Part shown: in pieces, positions 34,615-44,172 of the stretch
Layout: each line of letters starts with the position of its first letter
How positions within the stretch are numbered: the first letter of the stretch is position 1
Source: Nitrospira sp.
GTDB lineage: Bacteria > Nitrospirota > Nitrospiria > Nitrospirales > Nitrospiraceae
DNA: 64,000 nucleotides
Direction of reading: 5' to 3'
NCBI GenBank assembly: GCA_005116955.1
Contig: SWDI01000001.1
Coordinates: forward strand, 214,464 to 278,463
Program-made: the position numbers and the translations under genes
The notes under the pieces: generated by a model
Database searches by the model: none
Told to the model about the DNA's origin: nothing
What the model saw: only the letters and a program-made list of their open reading frames with translations

Positions 34615-35565
34615 CTAAAACGAGATCAGACGGTCACGTCCATGGGGCATCGACAAGTCTTGGTCTGGGCCGATCGGGACGATACGGGTAGGGTTAATAT
34701 CATCGTGTGTGACGTAGTAGTGGCGTTTGATGTGGTCGACATTGACGGTCTCGGCAATGCCGTCGGTTTGGTAGAGATCTTTCAGATACCCGAACAGGTT
34801 CGGGTAGTCGGCGATTCGTCGGAGATTGCATTTGAAATGTCCGTGGTACACAGTGTCGAACCGAACCAATGTGACAAAAAGCCGCCAGTCGGTTTCCACG
34901 AACTCCGGTCCGAATAAGTATCGGTGACTTGCCAGGCGCACATCGAGTTGATCCAGCGCGGTAAATAATCGCCGTACCGCTCGTTCATAGCCGTGTTGGG
35001 ATGTGGCGAACCCTGCTCGATAGACGCCGTCGTTCACATTCTCGTAGATGAACGTGTTGAGCTCATCGATCTCTTGCCGCAGGCCGTCCGGGTACAAATC
35101 AATCGGGCTTTCAGTGAATCGATTGAACTCACCGTTGAAGATTCTCATCAGATCGTCATCGGAGTTGGTGACGATACGTTTGGTAACGGAGTCCCACAGC
35201 ACGGGCACTGTGATACGTCCGATATAGTTCGAATCCGTGGCTTTATAGGCTTCTCGAAGAAACTGGAATCCATTGATGGTGTCGGGGGAATGTCCTGCGC
35301 CTTCGCGAAATGCCCATCCTCGCTCGTCACGAATAGGATCCACGACGGTCATACCGATCACAGTCTCAAGCTTCTTGAGCTTACGCACAATGATCGTGCG
35401 GTGGGCCCAGGGGCAGGCCCATGAGACGTAGAGATGGTAACGTCTGGCAGCGGCGGGATAGCCCGAACTACCGTCGGCGGTCACCCACCTCCGGAACACA
35501 TCCGGCTGGCGCGTAAACTCACCGGCTGGCGATTGCTCGTCTGGAAATTGGGCTCGAACTTCCAT
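34615..35565 (-). CDS. Glutathionyl-hydroquinone reductase (ECM4/YqjG-type GST)
   Basis: 316 residues, the usual length. The active-site motif is VSWACPWAHRTIIVR (Cys at about residue 50). It also has VPVLWDSVTKRIVTNSDDDL, ENVNDGVYRAGFAT and DWRLFVTLVRFD, all typical of the family. These enzymes reduce glutathionyl-hydroquinones in the cytoplasm. Glutathione use by this organism is an open question. Confidence 0.9.
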   Translation of the reverse strand: MEVRAQFPDEQSPAGEFTRQPDVFRRWVTADGSSGYPAAARRYHLYVSWACPWAHRTIIVRKLKKLETVIGMTVVDPIRDERGWAFREGAGHSPDTINGFQFLREAYKATDSNYIGRITVPVLWDSVTKRIVTNSDDDLMRIFNGEFNRFTESPIDLYPDGLRQEIDELNTFIYENVNDGVYRAGFATSQHGYERAVRRLFTALDQLDVRLASHRYLFGPEFVETDWRLFVTLVRFDTVYHGHFKCNLRRIADYPNLFGYLKDLYQTDGIAETVNVDHIKRHYYVTHDDINPTRIVPIGPDQDLSMPHGRDRLISF

Positions 35566-35796
35566 ACAGCGGCACTCTCCCTTGAAATCAGTATCTCATA
35601 TCCGCAACCACTGGCGCAGGGGAGTCTCTCTACCCAGCTGTCGCATTTCGCTACAGCATCAAGCGTTCACAGTAGCAAAAGGCGACGAATGTACGGCATT
35701 GCATGAGAAATATAACGTATTTGGGAGGCATGCCCCGTGCGAGAAGCTCACAGTCGGAGGACGAGTGAATCTGAGATTTAAGAGTGGACCAAGGGG

Positions 35797-37017
35797 ATGG
35801 GATTTGTGGCTCATACCTGCCTGAATCAGCACACAGCCGGATTGCCTGCACAGGTCATACGTGGTTTGGCAGCTTGCATGATCATAGCGCTGAGTGTTGC
35901 CTGCGAAAACAAACCGGCAGAGACCTCCGCGGTCAAACCGGACTTGCCTTCCGCGCGAACGGGGTTGTTGCGTCTGACGCCCGAGGAGTTATCCCGAATG
36001 CAGCTGGAACTCGTGCCGGTGGCGCAGGGGCAGCTTCTTTCACATCGTGAATTTTCCGCAACGGTCCAGGCCAACCAAAACGAATTGGCCGAGGTCACCA
36101 CTTTGATCCGGGGCCGGGTTGTGAAAGTCCATGTTGATGTCGGGCAGGACGTGAAAAAAGGCGCTCTTTTGGCGATGCTCCACAGTGTGGATCTGGGCGT
36201 GGCGGAGGGAGACTACCTCAAGGCCGGGGCCAGGCTGCATGAAGTGGAGCTAGCACATCTCCGCGCGAAGGATCTGTACGAAAACAAGGCCGTCAGCCTC
36301 GCTGAGCTGCAGAGACGTGAGGCCGCCATGAAGACGGCGCGAGCTGAACTGCGGGAGGCCAAAAACCGTCTCGAACTGCTTGGTGTGCCACTAGAGGAGA
36401 TTGGCAGGCTGGAGCGGGAATTGACGATTAAAGCCAACATGCCTTTACGTGCACCGTTCGATGGGCGGGTCATCACACGCAACATCACGCGGGGGGAAGT
36501 GGTCGAGACGGAACAAAAGCTGTTCACCGTGGCCAATCTTACGGATGTGTGGGTGATCGGCAACGTGCCGGAGAAGGACGTGCGATTCATCCGCAAGGAT
36601 CAGAAGGTGAATGTGGTCCTTGCCGCCTATCCCCATGCGATCTTCAGCGGGGCCATCACCTATGTGGGAGATGTGCTTGATCCAGCAACGCGCACCATGC
36701 GTCTGCGGGTCACGGTTTCCAACCACGATCGTCTGTTGAAACCGGAAATGTTCGCCATCGTCAGCGTGTTTGCAACATCGAGTCCAGACGCGCTGAGCGT
36801 ACCGCTAGCGGCTGTCCAGGATGGGCCTGGCGGTAAGACGGTATTCGTTCAACGGGAGGTCGGCACCTTCGAGGCGCGGACGGTCACGTTAGGGAACGAA
36901 GAGGGAGACGTGGTCAGGGTGATGGAGGGCGTCAAGGTAGGCGAACAGGTTGTGACGAAAGGCTCCTTCGCCCTTAAGTCTGAAATGGAACGGCACAAGA
37001 TCGAGCCCTCGCTATGA
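35797..37017 (+). CDS. RND efflux periplasmic adaptor (CzcB/CusB family)
   Basis: 406 residues. The signal region ends in a possible lipobox (LSVACEN). The barrel-sandwich domain includes VTTLIRGRVVKVHVDVGQDV, then a helical hairpin (AELQRREAAMKTARAELREA) and MPLRAPFDGRVITRNI. The gene overlaps the RND pump gene by 4 bp. No outer-membrane channel gene adjoins, so it must recruit one from elsewhere. Confidence 0.9.
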   Translation: MGFVAHTCLNQHTAGLPAQVIRGLAACMIIALSVACENKPAETSAVKPDLPSARTGLLRLTPEELSRMQLELVPVAQGQLLSHREFSATVQANQNELAEVTTLIRGRVVKVHVDVGQDVKKGALLAMLHSVDLGVAEGDYLKAGARLHEVELAHLRAKDLYENKAVSLAELQRREAAMKTARAELREAKNRLELLGVPLEEIGRLERELTIKANMPLRAPFDGRVITRNITRGEVVETEQKLFTVANLTDVWVIGNVPEKDVRFIRKDQKVNVVLAAYPHAIFSGAITYVGDVLDPATRTMRLRVTVSNHDRLLKPEMFAIVSVFATSSPDALSVPLAAVQDGPGGKTVFVQREVGTFEARTVTLGNEEGDVVRVMEGVKVGEQVVTKGSFALKSEMERHKIEPSL

Positions 37018-40000
37018 TTGTCTCGCTCCTGGAATTCTCGCTGCGGCAAAGAATATTAGTCATCGGCCTGGCATGTCTGCTCTCGGTTGTCGGTGTGATT
37101 GCCTTTGAGTCGATCCCGATCGATGCCTACCCCGACGTGACGAATATCCAAGTGCAGGTATTGACCGAAGCGGCCGGCCTCTCGCCGGTCGAAGTCGAGC
37201 GCTTCATCACCTATCCGCTCGAACTTCAGATGACCGGGTTGCCTGGATTAGCGGAGATCCGGTCGCTTTCTAAGTTCGCACTGTCACAGATCACGGTCGT
37301 GTTCAACGACGACGTGGATATCTACTTCGCCCGCCAGTTGGTCCTCGAGCGGATCATGGCGGCCAAAGAGCGGTTGCCAGAGGGGCTCGAGCCCGTGATG
37401 GCCCCCATCACAACGGGGCTGGGCGAGGTCTATCACTATTATGTCGAAGGGCCCCATGCGACAGCGACCGATCCACAGGTCGTCGAGAGGGAGTTGACGG
37501 ATCAGCGCACCATGCAGGAGTGGGTTCTGCGGCCTCAGCTCAAGAGTGTGCCGGGAGTGATCGATGTGAACGGCATGGGTGGGTTTGTGAAGCAGTATCA
37601 GGTCCTCGTCGATCCGGCCAAACTGCGCAAGTTCGACTTGACGCTCCACCAGATCTATGAGGCGGTGGTGAAGAACAACGCCAATGTCGGGGGCAACGTG
37701 CTGGAGCGTCATGCCGAACGCTCGATCGTTCGGGGGCTTGGGCTGATCGGGACCGTGAGTGATATCGAATCCATCATTGTGAAAGCGGTCGGTGGCACAC
37801 CGGTGTTCGTCCGGGATGTCGCGGAAGTCCGCATCGGCCACGCCGTTCGTCATGGCGCGGTGGTTCTCAATGGGGAGCGCGAAGTCGTGATAGGAACAGT
37901 GCTCATGCTTCGCGGAGGTAATGCCCGTCAGGTGGTTGAGGCGGTCAAGACGAAGCTGGAGGATTTGCAGCAGAGTAATATTCTACCGGGAGGCACAAGG
38001 CTGATCCCCTTTTACGATCGCATCGAACTCGTTAGCGCGGCCATTAATACGGTGCGGGATGCATTGATCGAAGGGATTGTGCTGGTGGTCTTCGTCTTCT
38101 TTTTCTTCCTGGGCCATGTCCGCAGCGCCATCATCGTCACGGTGACGTTGATCGTCACTCCGCTCGTGACCTTTATCGTGATGGAGCGGTTCGGGCTCTC
38201 GGCCAACTTGATGACGCTTGGTGGGCTGGCGATCGCCGTTGGCGAGATCGCCGACGGGTCCCTGGTCGTCGTGGAAAACGCCTATCGGCATCTCGCACAG
38301 CACAGCGGCGCGTCGCAGGAAAGCAGGCTCAGTATCATTCTCCATGCGACGAAGGAAGTCGGTCGACCGATCCTGTTCGGTATTCTGATCATCAGCGTCG
38401 TCTTCCTGCCGCTTCTGACGCTCCAGGGAATGGAAGGCAAGATGTTCGCGCCGCTGGCCTACACGCTGGTGATTGCACTCTTGGCCTCGGTCGTGGTGAC
38501 GCTGACCCTGTCACCGGTGCTCGCGTCTCTCTTCTTGCGTGGAGACCATCCTAAAGAGACGCGCGTGACGCTCTGGATGAAACAGGGCTATCTGCCGGTT
38601 TTACAATGGACGCTCCGGCACCGCGGCCTCATCCTGACGAGTTCAACCGCGATCGTGCTGTGCAGCCTTTCCCTCGTTCCATTCGTGGGGCGGGAATTCA
38701 TTCCACTTCTTGAGGAAGGGGCCCTGACACCTCAAGTGGTGAAGTTGCCGAGCGTGTCGCTTCCTGAGTCTATCGAGCTAGAGAAGCAGACTCAGAAAGC
38801 CATGCTGGAATTTCCCGAAGTGAAGATGGCGGTGAGCAGGATCGGCCGAGCGGAGATTCCCTACCACCCAGAAGATCTCTACGAGAGCGATCCGATTGTC
38901 TCCCTCCACGACCGAAGTACCTGGAAGACGGCGAAGACTCAATCAGAATTGACCGATGCGATCCGCCGGAAGTTAGCCGAAATTCCCGGTATCTCCATCC
39001 TCATGAGTCAGCCAATCCAAGAACGAGTGGACGAGTTGATCTCCGGCATCAGGACCGAATGCGCCATCAAGCTGTTCGGAGACGATCTCGACCTGCTCCG
39101 CGACAAGGCGCAGGAGATTGCCGCCTTGATACAACACATCAACGGCGTCAAAGATATCAAGATCGAACAGGTCGCTGGGCAGCCCTACCTCATTATCGAC
39201 ATCGATCGGCAAAAGATCGCCCGTTTTGGCATCAACGTGGCTGACGTGCAAGAGATCATCGCCACCGCGATCGGTGGGAAGGCGGCGACGCAGGTCTATG
39301 AAGGTGAGCGGCGGTTTCAGCTCACCCTGAGATTTCTTGAACCGTACCGGAATAGTGTTGCCGCCATTGGAGAAATCCGCGTGAAGTCTTCTTCCGGAGC
39401 CCTCATTCCCATGAGTGACCTGGCCAAGATCGAAATGCGTGAAGGCCCGGCTCGTATCAGTCGAGAGCATGTGAAGCGCCGCATCTACATCGGCTTCAAT
39501 GTCGTTGGCCGGGACATCGGCGGTGTGGTGGATGAAGGGCGCGCGAAGCTGGCGGCGCAACTCCACTTACCGGAAGGCTATACTGTCGTATGGGGCGGGG
39601 CGTTCGAAAACATGGAGCGGGCCAACGCGCGATTGATGATTGTCGTGCCGATCACACTGGGCCTCGTGTTCTTTCTTCTGTTCTGGGCCTTCCATTCGCT
39701 GCGATACGCAACCTTGATCATTATCAACCTGCCGTTCGCGTTGATCGGAGGCGTCGTGTCGCTATGGCTGAGCGGGCAGTATCTGAGCGTACCGGCCTCT
39801 ATCGGTTTTATTGAGCTGTTTGGACTGGCCGTGGGGAACGGGATCGTGCTGGTCTCCTATATCAACCAGCTGCGCAACGAGGGACAGCAGATCGATGAAG
39901 CGATTCTGTCCGGTTGCAGTCTCCGTCTTCGCCCTGTCGTGATGACCATGATGACCACGCTGCTTGGACTTCTGCCGCTGGCGCTGGCGCAAGGAATTGG

Positions 40001-40145
40001 GGCGGAGGTCCAGCGGCCGCTTGCCAGCGTCGTCATCGGTGGACTCTTTACATCGACAGCGCTGACACTGGTTGTACTCCCTGCGCTCTATAGTCTGTTC
40101 GCTGGGCAGGAGGTGAGGAAAGAGGAGGCGCCGGAATGGGTATGA
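37014..40145 (+). CDS. Heavy-metal RND efflux pump (CzcA/CusA family)
   Basis: 1043 residues, full length. The N-terminus ILVIGLACLLSVVGVIAFES and IPIDAYPDVTNIQVQVLTEA is typical of HME-RND proteins, with twelve expected membrane helices. The TM4 region reads VGEIADGSLVVVENAYRHL; the acidic pattern differs from classical Co/Zn/Cd CzcA, so the metal is uncertain. With the adaptor it forms the inner part of a proton-driven tripartite pump. Confidence 0.92.
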   Translation: MIVSLLEFSLRQRILVIGLACLLSVVGVIAFESIPIDAYPDVTNIQVQVLTEAAGLSPVEVERFITYPLELQMTGLPGLAEIRSLSKFALSQITVVFNDDVDIYFARQLVLERIMAAKERLPEGLEPVMAPITTGLGEVYHYYVEGPHATATDPQVVERELTDQRTMQEWVLRPQLKSVPGVIDVNGMGGFVKQYQVLVDPAKLRKFDLTLHQIYEAVVKNNANVGGNVLERHAERSIVRGLGLIGTVSDIESIIVKAVGGTPVFVRDVAEVRIGHAVRHGAVVLNGEREVVIGTVLMLRGGNARQVVEAVKTKLEDLQQSNILPGGTRLIPFYDRIELVSAAINTVRDALIEGIVLVVFVFFFFLGHVRSAIIVTVTLIVTPLVTFIVMERFGLSANLMTLGGLAIAVGEIADGSLVVVENAYRHLAQHSGASQESRLSIILHATKEVGRPILFGILIISVVFLPLLTLQGMEGKMFAPLAYTLVIALLASVVVTLTLSPVLASLFLRGDHPKETRVTLWMKQGYLPVLQWTLRHRGLILTSSTAIVLCSLSLVPFVGREFIPLLEEGALTPQVVKLPSVSLPESIELEKQTQKAMLEFPEVKMAVSRIGRAEIPYHPEDLYESDPIVSLHDRSTWKTAKTQSELTDAIRRKLAEIPGISILMSQPIQERVDELISGIRTECAIKLFGDDLDLLRDKAQEIAALIQHINGVKDIKIEQVAGQPYLIIDIDRQKIARFGINVADVQEIIATAIGGKAATQVYEGERRFQLTLRFLEPYRNSVAAIGEIRVKSSSGALIPMSDLAKIEMREGPARISREHVKRRIYIGFNVVGRDIGGVVDEGRAKLAAQLHLPEGYTVVWGGAFENMERANARLMIVVPITLGLVFFLLFWAFHSLRYATLIIINLPFALIGGVVSLWLSGQYLSVPASIGFIELFGLAVGNGIVLVSYINQLRNEGQQIDEAILSGCSLRLRPVVMTMMTTLLGLLPLALAQGIGAEVQRPLASVVIGGLFTSTALTLVVLPALYSLFAGQEVRKEEAPEWV

Positions 40146-40493
40146 GGGGAGGGAGAGCGACATCGTCAATCCCTTCGCTCGCCGAGGGCGCACGATCGGA
40201 ATGTGCTCCCTCAATGCGCGCGGTCAGGGATCAACGATACCGCTCTCCCAATTGGAATGAAAATATATGGGGGAAGGGCTAGATAGGGGTCGTCAGAGTG
40301 CTCGTTCTATGCACGTAGCTGAGGACTAACGACCCTGTCTCTTGGAGAGGAAATAACAGTGCCGACACGGTCAGGCATTGATCTTGTATGTGTTTTTTGG
40401 TAAGCCTGCCGGACCTGTCCAGGCTTGCTGCGTTTTCAAGCTGGTGAGGCCTAATTCACAGAGCGATCAGTCGGAACGGGGAGGGGGCTTCTT
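40146..40493. other. Intergenic region, leader of the TPR/FGE-like gene
   Basis: 348 bp without a gene. It contains a hairpin (AAGCCTGCCGGAC, CTGTCCAGGCTT region, about 40403-40427) and ends in the GGGGAGGGGG ribosome site of the next gene. Confidence 0.4.
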
Positions 40494-41735
40494 ATGAGAC
40501 ATGTGTTGGCGGGAATGACCTTGTTGTGCTTCTTCATCGTTCCTGGGGCTGTTGTACATGCAGCCGGCGGAGAGCGGGAATTTTCCAAAGGGGAGAACCT
40601 GTTGAAGAACAAACAGTATGCGGAGGCGCGGGCAGCGCTGGAGGCCGGTCTCCTGAAGGATCCGTCCAATATCCAGGTCCATTTCAATCTGGCCGAGGCT
40701 TGCCGAGCCCTGGAATCCTGGGCCTGTGCGGAGCAACATTACGAGAGTGCATTGGATCTGGATGCCAAATCCGGGACGAAATCCTATTTACCCAAGACTA
40801 AAGCGAAGGTGTGGCGCTTACGAGAGGAAACAACGGCATGGCGGCTCCTGAACGAGGGAAAGGGCCTGATCGCCAGTGGAAAAACGAAGCAGGCGGAGGA
40901 GGCTCTGCACAGCGCCGAGGAGCTTGGTCTCAACAATGAGCAACAGACACTCTATCAGCAGCTGCAGGCGAAGCTGCCACGATCACGATCTGCCTCCTCG
41001 AAATATCTGACATCTGCCGGATCGGCAGGAGGTGCGGGGGAGACCGAGACGCTCGATACGCAGATGGTCCTAGTGCCGGCGGGGAAGTTTATGCGAGGAA
41101 GTAATCTCGGAGACGACGAGAAACCTGTTCAGCAGATCTATCTCAATGCCTTCCATATGGACAAATATGAAGTGACGGTCGGGCAGTATGCCAGGTATTT
41201 GGAGGCGACGGACATGGAGGAGCCTCCGGACTGGAGCACCATGCATCAACCGCAACATCTGCGGCGCCCGGTCGTCAATGTGAGTTGGGAGGATGCGGTC
41301 AATTATTGCAAATGGGCCGGCAAGCGCCTGCCGACCGAGGCGGAGTGGGAAAAAGCGGCGCGGGGAACAGATGGGCGGATCTATCCCTGGGGTAATGAAG
41401 CTCCAAGTCGGCTCCTTGCCAATTACGGGAGAAAGGAGTGGGACGACCACCTCGCCTTAGCCCCGGTCGGATCGTATGAAGCGGGGAAGAGCCCCTACGG
41501 GATCTATGATATGGCCGGGAATGCTTGGGAATGGGTGTTCGATTGGTATGAACTGGATTACTACAAGAAAAGTCCTGAAAAAAACCCCATTGGGCCGGCA
41601 AAAGGTGATGGAAAAGTGTTGCGGGGCGGATCCTGGCTGTACGTGTCTGAGTTTCTGCGGTCCGCGCACCGGTTCGATGCGCAGCCGACGAATCGGCTCT
41701 TTGGATACGGGTTCCGTTGTGCGAAAACGCCATAG
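40494..41735 (+). CDS. TPR + formylglycine-generating-enzyme-like (SUMF1) protein, exported
   Basis: 413 residues. Signal peptide (cleavage near VHA-AG), TPR-like helices (about 35-165, KNKQYAEARAALEAGLLKDP), then an FGE-sulfatase domain (about 190-413): MVLVPAGKFMRGSNLGDDEK, YEVTVGQYARYLEA, GKRLPTEAEWEKAARGTDGR, and the end LRGGSWLY ... YGFRCAK. The copper-binding cysteine pair of true FGE is not evident, so it may be a structural or signalling homologue. It is predicted periplasmic. Confidence 0.82.
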   Translation: MRHVLAGMTLLCFFIVPGAVVHAAGGEREFSKGENLLKNKQYAEARAALEAGLLKDPSNIQVHFNLAEACRALESWACAEQHYESALDLDAKSGTKSYLPKTKAKVWRLREETTAWRLLNEGKGLIASGKTKQAEEALHSAEELGLNNEQQTLYQQLQAKLPRSRSASSKYLTSAGSAGGAGETETLDTQMVLVPAGKFMRGSNLGDDEKPVQQIYLNAFHMDKYEVTVGQYARYLEATDMEEPPDWSTMHQPQHLRRPVVNVSWEDAVNYCKWAGKRLPTEAEWEKAARGTDGRIYPWGNEAPSRLLANYGRKEWDDHLALAPVGSYEAGKSPYGIYDMAGNAWEWVFDWYELDYYKKSPEKNPIGPAKGDGKVLRGGSWLYVSEFLRSAHRFDAQPTNRLFGYGFRCAKTP

Positions 41736-41809
41736 CTCTTTTGCCAGCGGCACCGATTGATGGGGGGGGCCGGGTTGTCGGAGTGCTTCCTTGGTCCAAA
41801 AGATAGGGC

Positions 41810-42271
41810 TCAACGATATTTGGCGAAGCAGATCAAGTCGAGATGGTCATAATGATCGGGAAGAATCGTTTCGGCCTTGTACCCGAGGTTCATGAAGAAC
41901 TGAATGTTTCTGGCTGTACGCAGCATGGTGCAGGCGTAAAACTTGTGGGCATCGGTTGTGGCTCGTTCAATTTCGTGGATGAGGGATTTCCCCACTCCTT
42001 GACGTTGATGAGTGGGGTTGACAGAGAGCAATCAGATGACACAGACGCCAGCTACCGTCCAGAAACGCACGGAACCGGCGATTGTTCCCCCCACTTCTGC
42101 CATGAAAATATGTTTCTCCCGGGCATCCTGTTGCAGGCTCTCAAGGGTTTCTGTGGTCCACCCGCTCACCTTGTAGACGCCCGCATATTCGCCGAATGCA
42201 GCTTGTTGCACTTGGAGCAGCGAGGGAAAGTCCGCGTCGGTCGCCAGTCGAATTTGAACCATCACATGCAT
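41810..42271 (-). pseudogene. GNAT acetyltransferase interrupted by one in-frame TGA
   Basis: Two halves lie in the same frame: MVQIRLATDADFPSLLQVQQ to VAGVCVI, then TGA at 42034-42032, then LLSVNPTHQRQGVGKSLIHE, the acetyl-CoA binding motif, and on to the C-terminus. A single CGA-to-TGA change (Arg) explains it. All other parts of the fold look intact, so the lesion seems recent. Confidence 0.75.
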
Positions 42272-42423
42272 TCGGGGGAAGAGGAAGCCGCTTCCATCTT
42301 ACATAGCGGAAGCAACAGAAATTGGCAAGATATCGGTTTGGTGCGTGGAAACTGGTGATGAGAGACATCACCCCATTGGGATATTCGTACATTTTTGATT
42401 CTCAATAATATGAAGGAGGTTCA

Positions 42424-42909
42424 ATGCTGAAGGAAGTAACTGGAGACATTTTACGGACAAAAGCAGAAATGGTGGCACACGGTGTGGCTCCGAACGACAG
42501 CTATGCGAACGGCTTGGCATTGAGTCTGCGAGAACAGTGGCCCGCCATGTACAAAGATTTCAGACATTATTGCCAAACGTTTACGCCGAAGACCGGTGAA
42601 CTGTGGGCCTGGGCAGGCGCCGGTGGGGTGCGAATCGTGAGCCTCTTTACCCAGGAACCAGCTCCCAGTCATGGGGCCAAGCCTGGGAAGGCGACGATTG
42701 AGAACGTCAATCACTGTCTCAAAGCCTTTGCGAAGTTGATCGAGAGCGAGAAAATCAAGAGCGTGGCGCTTCCCCGCTTGGCAACAGGCGTCGGAGGGCT
42801 CGACTGGAAAGAGGTCAAGCCGTTGATTGAAAAACATCTCGGCCACTTGTCTATTCCGGTCTACGTGTACGCAACGTATCAGTCAGGCGTTCAGGCCACG
42901 GAGGGATGA
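42424..42909 (+). CDS. Macro-domain protein
   Basis: 161 residues preceded by GAAGGAGG. Macro fold: EVTGDILRTKAEMVAHGVAP, then the loop ALPRLATGVGGLDWKEVKPL and IPVYVYATYQ. Macro domains bind ADP-ribose and often remove it from proteins or DNA. It resembles DarG/YmdB-like small forms in size; no DarT toxin is adjacent. Confidence 0.82.
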   Translation: MLKEVTGDILRTKAEMVAHGVAPNDSYANGLALSLREQWPAMYKDFRHYCQTFTPKTGELWAWAGAGGVRIVSLFTQEPAPSHGAKPGKATIENVNHCLKAFAKLIESEKIKSVALPRLATGVGGLDWKEVKPLIEKHLGHLSIPVYVYATYQSGVQATEG

Positions 42910-42970
42910 AGTCTCGTCGTCCAGTTGAGGAGGTTTGGTCAGTGCGAATTGGCGCACGGAGAGAGGCTAC

Positions 42971-44152
42971 ATGCGACAAGTTCCACAAGACCTGTATGAC
43001 CGGCTGGTTGCGCTGCGAAGAGAATTGCATCGGTATCCGGAGCTCAGCTGGCACGAAACGCGTACAGCCGGTGTGATCCGTCTATTTCTTCAGAGCTTCG
43101 GCATTCAATGCCGCACCAATGTGGCAGGTACCGGCGTCGTCGCGGATATCAGCGGAAAGACCGGAGTGCCCTGCGTGGTGTTGCGGGCCGATACGGACGC
43201 GCTTCCCATTCAAGAAGAAACCGGCCTTGAATTCGCATCGGTGCACAATGGCGTCATGCACGCCTGCGGCCACGATGGACATACGACGATGTTACTTGGC
43301 GCGGCTGCGCTGCTTTCCCAGGAGAAAGATTTGCCGGCGCCGGTGCGGCTGATTTTCCAGCCCGCGGAAGAAAAAGGGACCGGCGCCATCGCCATGATCA
43401 AGGAAGGGGTGCTCGAGGGAGCCGGCCTGATCTTCGGCGGACATCTGGATCGCCATTATCGTCCCGGCACCATCGTCGTGAGCGAAGGTCCGGTCAATGC
43501 GTCGTCGGATAACTTTTCGATTGAGATCATCGGGCAAGGCGCACATGGGGCAAGGCCACACGAAAGCATCGATGCGGTGGTGGTGGGGAGCCTCATGATC
43601 ATGGCATTGCAGACGATCGTCTCACGTGAGATCGATCCGGCACGCCCCTCGGTTGTATCCGTCGGCCAGTTTCACGCCGGGACTGCGCCGAACGTGATTG
43701 CGGGACAGGCCAAGCTGGAAGGGACTGTGCGTGCCCAAGATCCGGCAGTCCGCCAACAACTGCTCAACTCCGTGCGCCGCATTGCCGAATCCATCGCACA
43801 GTTGCACGGTGCGAAGATTCACGTTGCGGTCACGGAAGGAACGCCGCCACTCATCAATCAGCCTGAGTCGGCCAACATGGCGCGCCGTGCCGCGATCGAA
43901 GCGGTCGGGGAGGCGAATGTGTTGCCCCTGAAGACGGCGAATATGGGGGCGGAAGATTTCAGCTACTACCTTGAGCAAATTCCCGGTGCCTATGTCCGAT
44001 TCGGCAGCCAAGTTCCTGGCAGGGAAGGCTATCCGGCACATTCGAGCAAGTTCGACTTCGATGAAGAAGCTCTGGCCGTAGGAGCCGCGTATTACCACGC
44101 CATTGCCAAGATCGCCGGTCAGCAACTCGAGAAGAAAGCAACATCCGTCTGA
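42971..44152 (+). CDS. M20-family amidohydrolase
   Basis: 393 residues from ATG 42971. The metal-site motif is NGVMHACGHDGHTTMLLGAA (about 95-110), plus PAEEKGTGAIAMI with the catalytic Glu, and the dimerisation-domain segment GQGAHGARPHESIDAVVVGS. It is of the hippurate/indole-acetyl-amino-acid hydrolase type. The usual HHP is HLDRHYRPG here. It hydrolyses N-acyl amino acids in the cytoplasm; the exact substrate is unknown. Confidence 0.88.
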   Translation: MRQVPQDLYDRLVALRRELHRYPELSWHETRTAGVIRLFLQSFGIQCRTNVAGTGVVADISGKTGVPCVVLRADTDALPIQEETGLEFASVHNGVMHACGHDGHTTMLLGAAALLSQEKDLPAPVRLIFQPAEEKGTGAIAMIKEGVLEGAGLIFGGHLDRHYRPGTIVVSEGPVNASSDNFSIEIIGQGAHGARPHESIDAVVVGSLMIMALQTIVSREIDPARPSVVSVGQFHAGTAPNVIAGQAKLEGTVRAQDPAVRQQLLNSVRRIAESIAQLHGAKIHVAVTEGTPPLINQPESANMARRAAIEAVGEANVLPLKTANMGAEDFSYYLEQIPGAYVRFGSQVPGREGYPAHSSKFDFDEEALAVGAAYYHAIAKIAGQQLEKKATSV

Positions 44153-44172
44153 TCCGTCGCAACGGGAGAGTT

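Noticed and set aside
40403-40427. Hairpin as terminator of the RND operon
   Set aside because: It is about 260 bp after the stop and has no T tract on either side; kept only as a note in the intergenic entry.
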